From Sophora flavescens (taxonomy: Eukaryota > Streptophyta > Magnoliopsida > Fabales > Fabaceae), in the NCBI GenBank assembly GCA_030762895.1, contig CM061064.1, positions 238,915,086-238,979,085 of the forward strand: a stretch of 64,000 bases of DNA, in the 5' to 3' direction. Below the pieces are notes generated by a model. It was given only the letters and a program-made list of their open reading frames with translations. It was not told where the DNA came from and made no database searches. This document shows positions 12,536-23,997 of this stretch, in pieces. Both the position numbers and the translations under genes were made by a program. Numbering within the stretch: position 1 is the first letter of the stretch; each line of letters starts with the position of its first letter.

Positions 12536-13435
12536 TGTGAGCCCGGAGCCAAAACAAGTGAGCCATGAGCCTTAAAAATAGACCATTGAGTCAGAAAAAA
12601 TTTTATGGTTGGGCCATGACCCGAGAATGCAATGGACAAGTGAGCCATGAGCCTTAAAAATAGACCATTGAGCCAAAAAAATTTATGATTGGGCCATGAC
12701 CCGAGAACTTCATGCAGTAGACCTTGAGTCAAAACAGGTGAGCCATGAGCCTTAAAAAGTAGACCATTGAGTCCGAAAAGTTTTATGATTGGGCCATGAC
12801 CCGAGAATTTTATGAAATGGACCTTGAGTCAAAAATTTGTGAGCCGTGAGCCTTAAAAAAATGACCATTGAGTCAGAAATTTTTTTATGATTGGGCCATG
12901 ACCCGAGAATTTCATGCAGTGGACAAGTGAGCCATGAGCCTTAAAAATAGACCATTAAGTCAGAAAAATTTTATGATTGGGCCATGACCCGAGAACTTCA
13001 TGCAGTGGACCTTGAGTCAAAACAGGTGAGCCATGAGCCTTAAAAAGTAGACCATTGAGTCCGAAAAGTTTTATGATTGGGCCATGACCCGAGAATTTCA
13101 TGCAGTGGACCTTGAGTCAAAAATTTGTGAGTCGTGAGCCTTAAAAAGTAGAACATTGAGTCCAAAAAGTTTTATGATTGGGCCATGACCCGAGAATTTC
13201 ATGCAGTGGACCTTGAGTCAAAAATTTGTGAGTCGTGAGCCTTAAAAAAATAGACCATTGAGTCAGAAATATTTTTATGATTGGGCCATGACCCGAGAAT
13301 TTCATGCAGTGGACCTTGAGTCAAAACATGTAGACATGAGCCTTTAAAAAAATAATAATAAATAAAAAAAATAAAATAAATGGACCATTGAGTCAAAAAA
13401 AAATTTATGATTGGGCCATGACCCGAGAAATTTAT
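12536..13435 (-). repeat. Tandem array 2 in TAT-1 3' region, period about 100 bp
   Basis: About nine copies of a unit containing gtgagccatgagccttaaaa, agaccattgagtc, gattgggccatgacccgaga and cagtggaccttgagtc. The gggccatgacccgagaa block starts near 12611, 12691, 12791, 12892, 12979, 13079, 13179, 13283 and 13411. Two units are short (80-87 bp) because part of the unit is missing; the last spacing is longer because of an A-rich insertion. It is unrelated to array 1 beyond the shared gagcc words. Confidence 0.92.
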
Positions 13436-15207
13436 TGAAAACTGCCTTTTTCGAAAATGTGGAACCAAATGCTTCTCAGAAAAGCTTTCACTAATCAAAC
13501 TCATATTCAAATGGTACCTTTTGCAAAATTGGTCTTGCCTATATCCCTTTTCACTTGATAATGCCTCCTTAGGCTTGCTACTTCCAGAATATCCCTTTCT
13601 ACCTCTCAATCTTTATTGTCCATTAGGATGTCATTTCCTTCAGTTACCGAAACTTCAAAGTTCTTTTGGTCCGGTCTGTTCATCAAACGATTACCATTAG
13701 ATGGTTAAATTATACTATTATGTCTAGGTTCATCTTTCTTGAAACATAATATAACAGATATGCATTGATTCAGAAGTGTGATGAAAAAGGATTTGATTGA
13801 CTCGATAACTTTGACTTGTGCGTTTGACTTCACAAGATACGGAAAACAAGGAAAGGGACACAAAGGATGGTAGGGATTTCAAAGGGTTTTTTTTTTTAAT
13901 CTAGATTGTTCTGATCTTAATGAGATTGACCTTTTCTCAACAAGTGGATATCACGATCGAAATTTTCCCCAGTGTAAGGTATTCCAAAACAAAAACTCAA
14001 ACATGGGTAAACCTTTCAAGAACAAAATTGCCCCATTGTAAGGCGTTCTAGAATAAACACAACCAAGGATACACTTTTTAAGAACGAAATTGCCCCCAAA
14101 ATAATTGCCCCAGTTTATGGTTCTGAGGATAAAGTTATCCTCATTCAAGCCAAATCTCGCCCTAACTTTTGCTTAGACCGCCCTTTCGAGTTTTTAGTCT
14201 AACGTGCTTTTTTTTTCTTTCTTTTTTTAAGAGCAAAGTGCTTGGAAAAGAAAGTGTGGATACCTTGTCTCACGATTAATATTTTATGAAAATAAGAGTA
14301 ATTCCTCATTGATCAGAATGGAATTTTAAAGCTTGTAACGTGGCCATGGTTTAAGGGTTAAGAAACAAAAGGTATAAAAGGTTCAAACAAGTGTTTAAGG
14401 GTGAATGAGACAAAGGATCTTACATCATCAAGAGAATTGCTTGGTTTAACTTGCACACACAACTTTTTTATTTTTTTCATTTCATTTTTCTCCTTCTCAT
14501 CCTTTTTTTTTCAATTCAATTACATTGCCAACATTGTCTCTTTTTGCTTTCAGCATCACATTTTCCTTCTTTTGCTTTTTCTTTTGCTTCCACTTCTTCT
14601 TTATTTTAGCATCTCCTTCAAATTCTTCTTTCTTTTTCCTTCACTTATTGTGGTTGCGATGAATCTTTTATACGAGCCCCCTTTTGCAGGGGTGATCCTT
14701 GTCCAAGGTTATTTTGAAAGAATTTATAAAGCTCAATAGGGGTAACAAAGGGTAATGATTTTTTTTATGAAGGATAGAGAAAGATGGACAATCTTCATTT
14801 CAAATTAGGATTACTCATTTTTCATAAAGAATTAAACTTGAGACATGGTAAAAAAACGCACCTTCAATCATTTACTCTCTTTTTTTATTTTTTCTTTTCC
14901 TTTTTTTTTCCTTTCCCTGGGGCAAATAGGACATGCGCAAAGGGTTTCATCAAGAAAGAAAAAAAAATCCAAGGGCTGGATACCCACATAGTTCCAATGT
15001 CAAAGAAGAAACCAACAAGAAAGATAGAGGTAAATGAAAAAGCTAAACTATGATGGAATCCATGCAAATTTATTATATTAATGCTTCAAAAAGGATGACA
15101 AAAACTTAGATGTCAACAGATTCTAATCACTAAACACAACAAATAGTTAAACCATCATCATGACAATCTATTGATGAACAAAACAAAATGTCAAATATTG
15201 TATTTCC
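13436..15207 (-). other. TAT-1 noncoding internal spacer
   Basis: No coding motif is seen. The stretch from about 13640 to 14400 is a diverged copy of TAT-2 sequence at 9060-9800 and 20640-21380, and the poly-pyrimidine part at 14460-14650 matches 18700-18900. This shows common descent of the two TAT families. The long T-rich open frames here are low complexity and not taken as genes. Confidence 0.7.
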
Positions 15208-15735
15208 TCAACCATTGTCAAAAGAATCATTTGTAATGATAAGCTCTTCCCCTTGAACACTGACTAGTCCAGATGCTAACAGCCTTCTCATAGTGGTCTT
15301 AAAATCTTCACAATTATCAATAGAGTGACCACCTACCCCCATGTGAAACTTACAAGTGACATTTGGGTCATACCATGCCGGAAATGGGGGTTCCCTTGGG
15401 CGCACAGGCTTCTTCGAAATCATATGGACATAAAATAATCATTGGAATAACTTATCCTTGGAAATGGGTAGCCTTGGGAAAGGTGGTAGGGTTGATGGAG
15501 GGAGAAAGGTTCTTCTCATTTGTGGGTTCACTTTGGGTTGGAATTGGCTAGGGTGATTTGGTGGGGAAGCGGTGGGATATGATGAGTGTGGTTGTGTGTA
15601 TGGACAAGGTGATGATGGCGCTTGGAAAACATTTGTGGGATGGAGGATCTGGTGAGGTGGGTATATGAATGTAGGTGTCTGGTATAGAAAGTAAGAATTA
15701 GGATCATATGGTGGTGAGTTTGATTAGTGACTTCT
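15208..15735 (-). pseudogene. TAT-type gag relic with zinc-knuckle-like motif
   Basis: Read on the minus strand, a proline-rich segment (about 15730-15440, e.g. PPYDPNSYFLYQTP) is followed, after a stop and a frame change near 15440, by the conserved TAT gag block. That block has WYDPNVTCKFHMGV, then GHSIDNC and a downstream leucine-rich segment, ending at a stop at 15208. The C-x3-H...GH-x4-C pattern is the typical TAT/Ogre gag finger, and gag would package the element RNA. The N-terminal half cannot be followed. No protease or RT follows, so this is a gag-only element. Confidence 0.78.
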
Positions 15736-16904
15736 TTTCTGGGACGCGCAATGATTCAAATTTTCTTTTGTGAGAAAGTCATTCTTGGGATTAAAATAGA
15801 TAAAATCATCATCCCTACTTTTCCTTAGATGCAAAACTTATGTGAGGTGAGACGCAGATATATATATTGCTTGAAATGAATCCTTTTTTTCTCAAAATAT
15901 TTTGAATTAAGCTTATTTTTTTTTGAATTTTTTTTTAAGAAATAACAAGAATAAAAATAATGCATGGCATGCTTGGAAAGAAAAATGCAAGTTTGTGCAC
16001 GTGGTGAGTTTTTTTTTATTTCAAGTTTAAAAATGCATGAGATACATGAAACAAGTTTTTTTTATGAAGGGGAAATTTAAGGGGGGAAAAAAGAGAAACA
16101 TGAAATCAATTTTTTTTTAAAGTTGACCATACATTTTTTTTCTTATAGGTGCAAGAACATGTAGGATAGAGGGAAAAATGCTCTCTGTGTCCTAAAATGG
16201 TCCATTTTGCCGTAGAAGGTCATGACTCAAAGGGTATTGACCACTAAGTTGAACTATTAGTGAAAATTTCAGGGAGGATCTAGAATTCTAAAGGTAGTGA
16301 TCCCCAGATTGCCCCTGTCTCGAAAGGTAAGGACCCAGCTCATGACCCTAGCGACAAGTAGGGATAAACCCTCACAGGATGACTAGTCCATGATACCGGT
16401 AACAATTTGAGTGATGACTCAATAAATATCAGAGGGGCACCAGGCCGATCAATGACAATGCCGAGACACCGCCTAGTCCTAAGTTATCCACAAGCTCGGG
16501 TATAGAGCTAAAAAGTGTGTGCAGCAAGTGACAGTGCAGTGTGTGTGGAGAGAACATCCAAACTTGTAAAGCCCTAAAAACTACGACAAACCTTACAAAA
16601 CTAACCCACACATACATACATCAAATAGAGAACAACTACCCTAAGGTTGAGGTATTAAACCAAGATATCATCAATTAAGTATATAAAATAACCAAATAAG
16701 GTAGAATATGAACATTAAGGGAAAATTAAAATAAGATAAAGAAAACAAAACTAAGTTATTTTTAAAAAATAGATGGAGTATTTTTTTCATATATATTTAT
16801 TTTTTTTCAAAAAAAAAAAATAAAGGGGGTAAAACAAATAAGTTAAAATTTACTAAAGTTTGAACAATTAATTATAAAAGGCTTGACTCTCTTAAAATAA
16901 AGTT
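15736..16904 (-). other. TAT-1 5' leader
   Basis: No gene is seen. The segment 16190-16500 is homologous to the TAT-2 leader at 23390-23690, with shared blocks such as cccagattgcccct, caagtagggataaacc and aatgacaatg. T-rich and A-rich runs fill 15880-16140 and 16680-16860. Confidence 0.65.
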
Positions 16905-16920
16905 CCCAGTGGAGTTGCCA
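16905..16920 (-). other. TAT-1 primer-binding site
   Basis: On the minus strand TGGCAACTCCACTGGG lies two bases after the 5' LTR end. It starts TGG as expected for a tRNA 3' CCA end. Sites of this sequence in TAT/Ogre elements are usually assigned to tRNA-Arg; I state that from family knowledge, not from a search. Confidence 0.8.
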
Positions 16921-16922
16921 TC

Positions 16923-18624
16923 TGTCGCAACCAAAAATTGCGGCAGGGACGGCAATAAAAAGAGATTTTAAGAAAGAGTGTAGAGTCGCCACCAATTTTA
17001 TTTAATTTAGGAAAAATTAGAAAACCTTTAAAAACGGTCTTAGGAACCAAGTTGAGTTCGGGAGTCGGTTACGAGTAGGGAATGTATTAAGCACCCTACA
17101 ACGCCCATTCTACGAATGATACCTTGAATTAATTGTGCAAAATTAATAACTTTTAAATTATTAATTTTACCCCAAAGATTATTTATGCGAATAAAGAGAT
17201 TACTAATTAATATTTTCAGTTGAACACGACACATAAATCCATAGGGCATCCCTAAATAACACAGTTTTTATTATTTTGATTAACTATATTAACAAATTAA
17301 AAAAAACACAAAAATAAAGGAAAAATAAAATTTTGGCTTGACGAGATGATTAATCCCGCTCCTACGTATTCCCTGCTTCGATGGGGGAAACTCAAAGCCA
17401 CGTAGTTCTTATAAAAAAATATTTTATTTGTTGGTTGATTTTAATTTTATGAAAAATATATTTTTTTTAGTTTAAAAGAGGTTTTTATATATTTAATTTT
17501 TTTGTTTTTTTTAATCGAAAAAAATCTCCTAAGCAGATAGAACATGGCAGATACGCCACAGAGCTATCCTGCATATAAGGAATTGAGTGTGAAACCACTC
17601 ACAAAGCAATCCCAAAATTATTTTTCAGTATTTCCTTTTCATATCATTCTATTTATCTGTTTTAAAATAAATATTTCACAAGAAAATCACAAAAGAAAAG
17701 ATATATTTTTTCCCTTTTTTAAAACCTGCTAAGACTAATACATTGTATCAGCACATCAAGCTAAGACAAAAGTAACGTAGAACAGAGTATAGAGGTAACC
17801 AAGAGCCACTTGACCATTCACCTGCGCGTGAACGGAGGAAAGAAGCGTTGGCCAGTGGTGTGACGGAGGAACCAGCGGAACTCAGTGAGGGTGGTGAAGG
17901 TCCTAGCGACGGATCCGAGACCGGAGCTGGGCAGAACAGAGATGGCGAGGCGAGTTCCTCTAGTGACGGCAACACGCGGTTGGTACAACGGAGGAACGAT
18001 TCATGCGCGAGTCTTGATGGGTCGTGGGTGGCGACCGGCGGTTGTCTGACGGACGCAGCGGCGGCACCTGATGACCTTTAAAGAATAGGGACAGAGATGC
18101 TTCCCTTTCTCTAGTTTCTCTCTTCTTCGCCTACGTTATTCTAACTCTCAATATTCTTATTGCTCTTTGTTTCAGGGACATTGGAATTTTTGGCTCTCCC
18201 GTTGTTGTGCAGAAATTTTCTATGGTTCCTTACTTTTCTTCCCCCTCATTCTATAGCCCCTGTTGTGATTTTATAATGCCAATTTGCTCTGATCTTGATC
18301 CTAAAAATCTGTCAAGATTAATATTTCTATCTGATCTTGATCCTAAAAATCTGCCAAGACTAAGATTTCTATCTCTGATTTGAAATAGAATCAAAAACCG
18401 CTTCTGCAAAAATTACGGGATTTGCCAACTAGATTCAAAATTCAAAATAAAGTGGCTGCTAGGGTTTGTTGGAGGAGGATGGAAAGGATTTAACTGGTCT
18501 GGCCCAATTAAAAATCTTTTATTATTTTTATTATTTTTATTTTCTTTGCAATTTTTATTTTATTTTATTTTTTTTGAAATTTTAAGTGAAAAATAAAAGA
18601 CCCGGTCAAAATAGGGTGTTCACA
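16923..18624 (-). repeat. TAT-1 5' LTR
   Basis: It matches 9810-11583 from end to end with TG..CA termini. Relative to that copy it lacks about 106 bp in the GC-rich island and has about 20 extra bases near 18455 (ctagggtttgttggagg region). Scattered substitutions indicate modest age. Confidence 0.9.
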
Positions 18625-18629
18625 GAGGG

Positions 18630-19502
18630 TCATGAAAGGAAGGATATAAGGCTCAAACAAATGTGTTAAGGATGAATAGGACCAAGGATCCATGTTCTTT
18701 TCCAGAGTTTCCGAGAACATTTTCTCTTTGGATGCTTTTTATTTCTTTTTCCTTTTTTTAGCCTTAGCCTTTGTCTTTGGCATGAAGTTTTTCATTCTTA
18801 TTTCTCCTCTTGTCTTTTCAAATTTTTTCTTCTTCTTCTCCCCCTTTTTTTTTTCAATTTATGCTTCACGATCATCATTTCCTTCTTACTTGCCCCTTGT
18901 TTAGGGGTGATCCTTGTCCAAGGTTCTTTTGAAAAAAAATTTCAGGCTCAAAAGGGGTAACTAGGGGTAGTAATGATATTTTGTTAAGGATAGAGAAAGA
19001 AGGCCAAACATTATTTCAAATGATGATTTCTTTATTTCGAAAACTTTATTTGAAAGACAAAAAAATGGTGCTCACCAAGTGTTTATTTATTTGCTCCTCT
19101 TTTATTTTTATTATTTTCTTTCCTTTCTTTCTTTGGTTTTTTTTTTTTTTTTGAAAAGGTATGGGCACATGTGGGCTTCATTGTTGTCCACAAAGAACTT
19201 TCAAGAAAGTGGGCCTTATTAACCAAACCAAAAAAGGTACTTGGGGAAGAAAAAAAAAGGGGAAGATGAGATAAGGGTATGACAAGAGAAACACTATGGT
19301 GGGGATGGAGATGTAAAGAAAGGATGAGACAAGGTACACATGCAAATCCATTACATTAATGCTTCAAGAAAGTGAACATGGTTCAATTATCTCATGATAG
19401 AATAAAACATAATCATTGTGTCATGGTAAAATCCTGATAAACAAATCTAGCTTTGGTTGCTTAGAAATTTTCAAGACGGGGATCACAAAGTATTACCTCT
19501 TC
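18630..19502 (-). other. TAT-2 noncoding internal sequence
   Basis: Poly-pyrimidine and A-rich tracts with no coding motif. It is the part of duplicated unit 1 to the right of TAT-1, and the uninterrupted equivalent is at 21375-22255. The long frame at 21417-22022 in the other copy follows these pyrimidine runs and is not a gene. Confidence 0.65.
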
Positions 19503-19800
19503 TCAATCATTAGGATGTGACTCTCTGGTGATGTTAGCATAGCCTTCATCTTGAACTCTCCATAGTCGATTGGGACTGTCCATATCATGATTTCTTTCTT
19601 CCTCAGTCAGGGCCTTATTATCCCGAATTTGCTTGATTTTCCAAAGATCACTCCATAAGAGCCTGAATATGTGCTACCCGACACCAGTAGGACGATATGA
19701 AATCTTTCACATTAACATCCAAACATCCATGATTAGACAAAAGGTTGTGCCTACATTTTTCGGCCACTTGAGCAAACATTGTCTCCAGTTCCACCTCATG
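19503..19800 (-). pseudogene. Unrecognised coding remnant in TAT-2 (copy 1)
   Basis: On the minus strand about 100 codons read as ordinary protein rather than low complexity. One part starts EVELETMFAQVAEKC and continues through a YWCRVAHIQALME segment to a stop. A second part, one base out of frame, carries KIKQIRDNKALTEEE and RLWRVQDEGYANI and ends at a stop at 19503. I do not recognise the family. It occupies the place where TAT-1 has gag. The extra ORF known from Ogre elements is one possibility; I cannot confirm it. Confidence 0.45.
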
Positions 19801-19859
19801 GTCCAGGGTTTAGTTGACATTCTTTTTTATTGAAAGTGCAGTGGTTCACTTTTCTCCAG

Positions 19860-20637
19860 GAAAGGAGCACAATGCATGAAATGCATGGAATGAATTATTT
19901 TTAATAAATGTTCAACTTAAAAAGAAATGAGTATATGAGATGGATAAAAAAAGATTTTTTGTTTTTTTTTTGTATAACAATGTCAATGCATGCGTTTTTT
20001 TTTTTTTTTGATGTATGAGATGAATGATTTGTTTTTATATTGACCCAAAGAGGTATGAAATGCATGTTATGGATTATCCTTTATCAAATTTTCTTGAGAG
20101 ATGCCAAAAAAAAAAAGAAAGAGATGAATGTATTTTCATTTTTTATTTCTTTTTAATCCAATAGCTCAATGAAATTGATGCATAAGATGCATGAAGAAGG
20201 TTGAGTTTTTTTAATTTATTTTTTCACCATTTGCATGACATGAATTTTTCTTTTAATTTTTTCATGTGGTTAGCATAAAAAGTAATTGACGCATGCAATT
20301 CATGAAAAATGAAATTTTTATTTCCTCATATTGACAAAAAAAATTAATTAATGCATGAGATGCATGGATCATCTTTTTTTTATTCTTCTACAAAGAATAT
20401 GAACGAGTTACAAAAATGTGGATGAGTTACAAAAAAAGATTCACACAAGCACATTTTTTTATTTACAGAAATGCATGAGTTACAAAATATGAATTTTTTT
20501 GGTTTTATATTTTTTTAATAAAAGTAAAAGGACTTGTGTAAATCATTTTTATTTTAGAAAAAACTAAAAAAGTGGATCCATTTTTTGACAAAATGAAAGA
20601 AAAAACATGAAGATGAGTAAAAGAAAAAAATTGCCCC
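19860..20637. other. AT-rich stretch with dispersed ATGCATG words
   Basis: No gene. The words atgcatga and atgcatgaaatgcatgg recur among poly-T and poly-A tracts, as they do in the second unit at 22620-23370. It is the 3' part of duplicated unit 1. Confidence 0.6.
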
Positions 20638-23378
20638 CTTGTATTAAGAATTCTTCTGGCCAGAGTTGTTCATCAAAGATTTACCATTAGAAGATTAAAT
20701 TGTCCTGTTGAACTCATGTTTACCTTACCTGAAGCATCATGTAACAAACTTGGATGGATTCAGAAGTATGACAGGAAAGGACAATATGGCCTGAACAACT
20801 TCTCGATTTGTGTGGGAAGTTTGACAACTCAAATGGTATTCAAGAGAACAAAAATGAAGCAAGATGCACAAGAGGTGATATGAACATCAGAAGGGTGTTG
20901 CCTCACTTTGGATTTATTTGATCATGGCGATTGACTCGACATATGTTTCTTGGGAACAAATTTACCTCAGAACAATTCCCTTGGGAATTGAGTGACCCTA
21001 ATGTAGGGTTCCCAGAATGAAGTTGCCCCAGTGTAGGGCACTTGATGAGGAAAACTTTAGAATAGTGTTGCCCCCAATGTAGGGTATCCAATAATGGAAA
21101 TGCTCTTGGATAAGGTCCTTGAAAGCACAGCTTTGCCCCATGTAGATCTTGCTCTAACTTTGGTTAGACTACTCTTGAGGGTTTTCAGTCTAGCGAGCTT
21201 TCCCTTTTTTTTCATTCTTTTCTCTTTTCTTTTTTTATTTTTTATTTTTTAGAGGAGCAATTAGTTAAAATCTTAGAAGAGGACAAACTTTTTGTCTCAA
21301 AAATAAACTTGATGAAAAAGTAGCAATCGTTCATTGATCAGAATGGACTTTTTAAAGCTTGTAACATGGCCAATAGTAGAGGGTCATGAAAGGAAGGATA
21401 TAAGGCTCAAACAAATGTGTTAAGGTTGAATAGGACCAAGGATCCATGCTCTTTTCCAAAGTTTCCGAGAACATTTTCTCTTTGGATGCTTTTTCTTTCT
21501 TTTTACTTTTTTTTAGCCTTAGCCTTTGTCTTTGGCAGGAAGTTTTTCATTCTTATTTCTCCTCCTTTCTTTTCAAATTTTTTCTTCTTCTTCTCCCCTT
21601 TTTTTTTCAATATATGCTTCATGATCATCATTTCCTTCTTACTTGCCCCTTGTTTAGGGATGATCCTTGTCCAAGGTTCTTTTGAAAAAAAAAATTCAGG
21701 CTCAAAAGGGGTAACTAGGGGTAGTAATGATATTTTGTTAAGGATAGAGAAAGAAGGCCAAACATTATTTCAAATGATGATTGCTTTATTTCGAAAACTT
21801 TATTTGAAAGACAAAAAAATGGTGCTCACCAAGTGTTTATTTATTTGCTCCTCTTTTATTTTTATTATTTTCTTTCCTTTCTTTCTTTGGTTTTTTTTTT
21901 TTTTTGAAAAGGTATGGGCACATGTGGGCTTCATTGTTGTCCACAAAGAAATTTCAAGAAAGTGGGCCTTATTAACCAAACCAAAAAAGGTACTTGGGGA
22001 AGAAAAAAAAAAGGGAAGATGAGAAAAGGGTATGACAAGAGAAACATTATGGTGGGGATGGAGATGTAAAGAAAGGATGAGACAAGGTACACATGCAAAT
22101 CCATTACATTAATGCTTCAAGAAAGTGAACTTGGTTCAATTATCTCATGATAGAATACAACATAACCAATGTGTCATGGTAAAATCCTGATAAACAAATC
22201 TAGCTTTGGTTGCTTAGAAATTCTTAAGACGGGGATCACAAAGTATTACCTCTTCTCAATCACTAGGATGTGACTCTCTAGTGATGTTCGCATAGCCTTC
22301 ATCTTGAACTCTCCATAGTCGATTGGGACTGTCCATATCATGATTTCTTTCTTCCTCAGTCAGGGCCTTATTATCCCGAATTTGCATGATTTTTCAAAGA
22401 TCACTCCATAAGAGCCTGAATATGTGCTACCCGACTCCAGTAGGACGATATGAAATCTTTCACATTGACATCCAAACATCCATGATTAGCCAAAAGGTTG
22501 TGCCTACATTTTTCGGCCACTTGAGCAAACATTGTCTCCAGTTCCACCTCATGGTCCAGGGTTTAGTTGACATTCTTTTTTATTGAAAGTGCAGTGGTTC
22601 ACTTTTCTCTAGGAAATGAGCACAATGCATGAAATGCATGGAATGAATTATTTTTAATAAATGTTCAAGTTAAAAAGAAATGAGTATATGAGATGGATAA
22701 AAAAATATTTTTTGTTTTTTTTATATAACAATGTCAATGCATGCGTTTTTTTTTTTTTGATGTATGAGATGAATGATTTGTTTTTATATTGACCAAAAGA
22801 GGTATGAAATGCATGTTATGGATTATCCTTTATCAAATTTTCTTGAGAGATGCCAAAAAAAAGTGATCAATGTATTTTCATTTTTTATTTCTTTTTTATC
22901 CAAGAGCTCAATGAAATTGATGCATAAGATGCATGAAGAAGGTTGAGTTTTGTTTTTTTTTCACCATTTGCATGACATAAATTTTTCTTTTAATTTTTTC
23001 ATGTGGTTGGCATAAAAAGTAATTGACGCATGCAATGCATGAAAAATGATTTTTTTATTTCCACATATTGACTAAAAAAAAATTAATTAATGCATGAGAT
23101 GCATGGGTCATCTTTTTTTTATTCTTCTACAAAGAATATGAATGAGTTACAAAAATGTGGATGAGTTACAAAAAAAGATTTACACAAGCCCATTTTTTTA
23201 TTTATAGAAATGCATGAGTTACAAAATATGAATTTTTTTGGTTTTATATTTTTTTAATAAAAGTAAAAGGGCTTGTGTAAATCATTTTTCTTTTAGAAAA
23301 AACTAAAAAAGTGGATCCATTTTTTGACAAAATGAAAGAAAAAACATGAAGATGAGTAAAAGAAAAAAATGCCCCCTT
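20638..23378 (-). repeat. TAT-2 tandem duplication, unit 2
   Basis: An uninterrupted 2.74-kb copy of unit 1. Both boundaries have the word cccttgt (9063, 20643 and 23375 regions), so it may have arisen at a short direct repeat. The GAGGG target of TAT-1 is single here, near 21378, and so serves as the empty-site reference. Confidence 0.88.
22256..22550 (-). pseudogene. Unrecognised coding remnant in TAT-2 (copy 2)
   Basis: This is the duplicate of the remnant at 19503-19800, with the same frame break and the same terminal stop region. The two copies differ by only a few substitutions, so the break came before the duplication. Confidence 0.45.
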
Positions 23379-23981
23379 GTGTCCTAAGACGGACAACACC
23401 TAGGGATTGACACACCTAAAGTAATGATTTTAACTCGCTGACCCTTAAGCTTGCTCTATTAGTGAAAATTGGGTAGGGTCTAGACTTCTAAAAGTCATGG
23501 TTCCCAGATTGCCCCTATCCCGAAAGATAAGGATCCCACTCATGGTCTAGCCACAAGTAGGGATAAACCATCTCAATATGACCATCCCATGATGTCGGGT
23601 ACAACCTGAGTGGTGAATCGACAAATATCAGGGGGGTACTAGACCTCTTCAATGACAATGTCGACACACCGCCTAATCTTTAAGCTTCCACAAACTCGGT
23701 ATAGAGCTAAAAGTGTGTGAAATAAGTGTAAGTGATGTGTGTGCTGAGAGCATACAAACCTGCTCCAAACCTATTAAAATGAAAACTACATCACACACAC
23801 AAAAAGAACAGCCAACAACATAATAATTCTTTACCCTAGGGTCGCAAGAATATACAAAGGCATTTATTAAATCATATAACAATTTAAAAACAAATAAAAC
23901 AAAGAGGGGTAAAACTAATATTTTCAAAGTTATTAATAGAAGTTGCACGACCAACTATGATAGGCCTGACTCTCTAAAATG
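23379..23981 (-). other. TAT-2 5' leader
   Basis: No gene. It is homologous to the TAT-1 leader. The frame at 23673-23954 on the minus strand has no domain and is not conserved with TAT-1. Confidence 0.6.
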
Positions 23982-23997
23982 CCCAGTGGAGTCGTCA
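23982..23997 (-). other. TAT-2 primer-binding site
   Basis: On the minus strand TGACGACTCCACTGGG lies two bases from the LTR end at 24000. It matches the TAT-1 site except at positions 3-5 of the site. Confidence 0.75.

Larger units (their letters stand above)
9810..18624 (-). mobile_element. Complete TAT/Ogre-like element without pol (TAT-1)
   Basis: It is bounded by two LTRs (9810-11583 and 16923-18624) and by the 5-bp duplication GAGGG at 9805-9809 and 18625-18629. On the minus strand the order is 5' LTR, primer site, leader, gag relic (15735-15208), noncoding spacer, two tandem-repeat arrays, polypurine tract and 3' LTR. Only gag is recognisable, so movement would need enzymes from an autonomous relative. 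The empty target is recognisable because the paralogous duplicate unit near 21375 is uninterrupted. Its leader is homologous to that of TAT-2, so the two are related families. Confidence 0.9.
9063..20637 (-). repeat. TAT-2 tandem duplication, unit 1 (split by TAT-1)
   Basis: With TAT-1 removed (9810-18624 plus one target duplication), this is about 2755 bp that matches 20638-23378 along its whole length. Matching landmarks are the ttcttctggccagagttg block, the gccccagtgtagggcac block, gagggtcatgaaagg, the poly-pyrimidine stretch and the run of atgcat-rich sequence at the end. The copies look well above 90% identical by eye. Confidence 0.88.

Noticed and set aside
12106..12732. Repetitive open frames that look like a repeat protein
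   Set aside because: They are translations of the 62-bp and 100-bp tandem arrays, open by chance of unit composition.
18692..22022. Long frames rich in Phe, Leu and Ser (also near 14401, 14784 and 21417)
   Set aside because: They follow poly-pyrimidine tracts and their antisense, shift between duplicate copies and have no motif.
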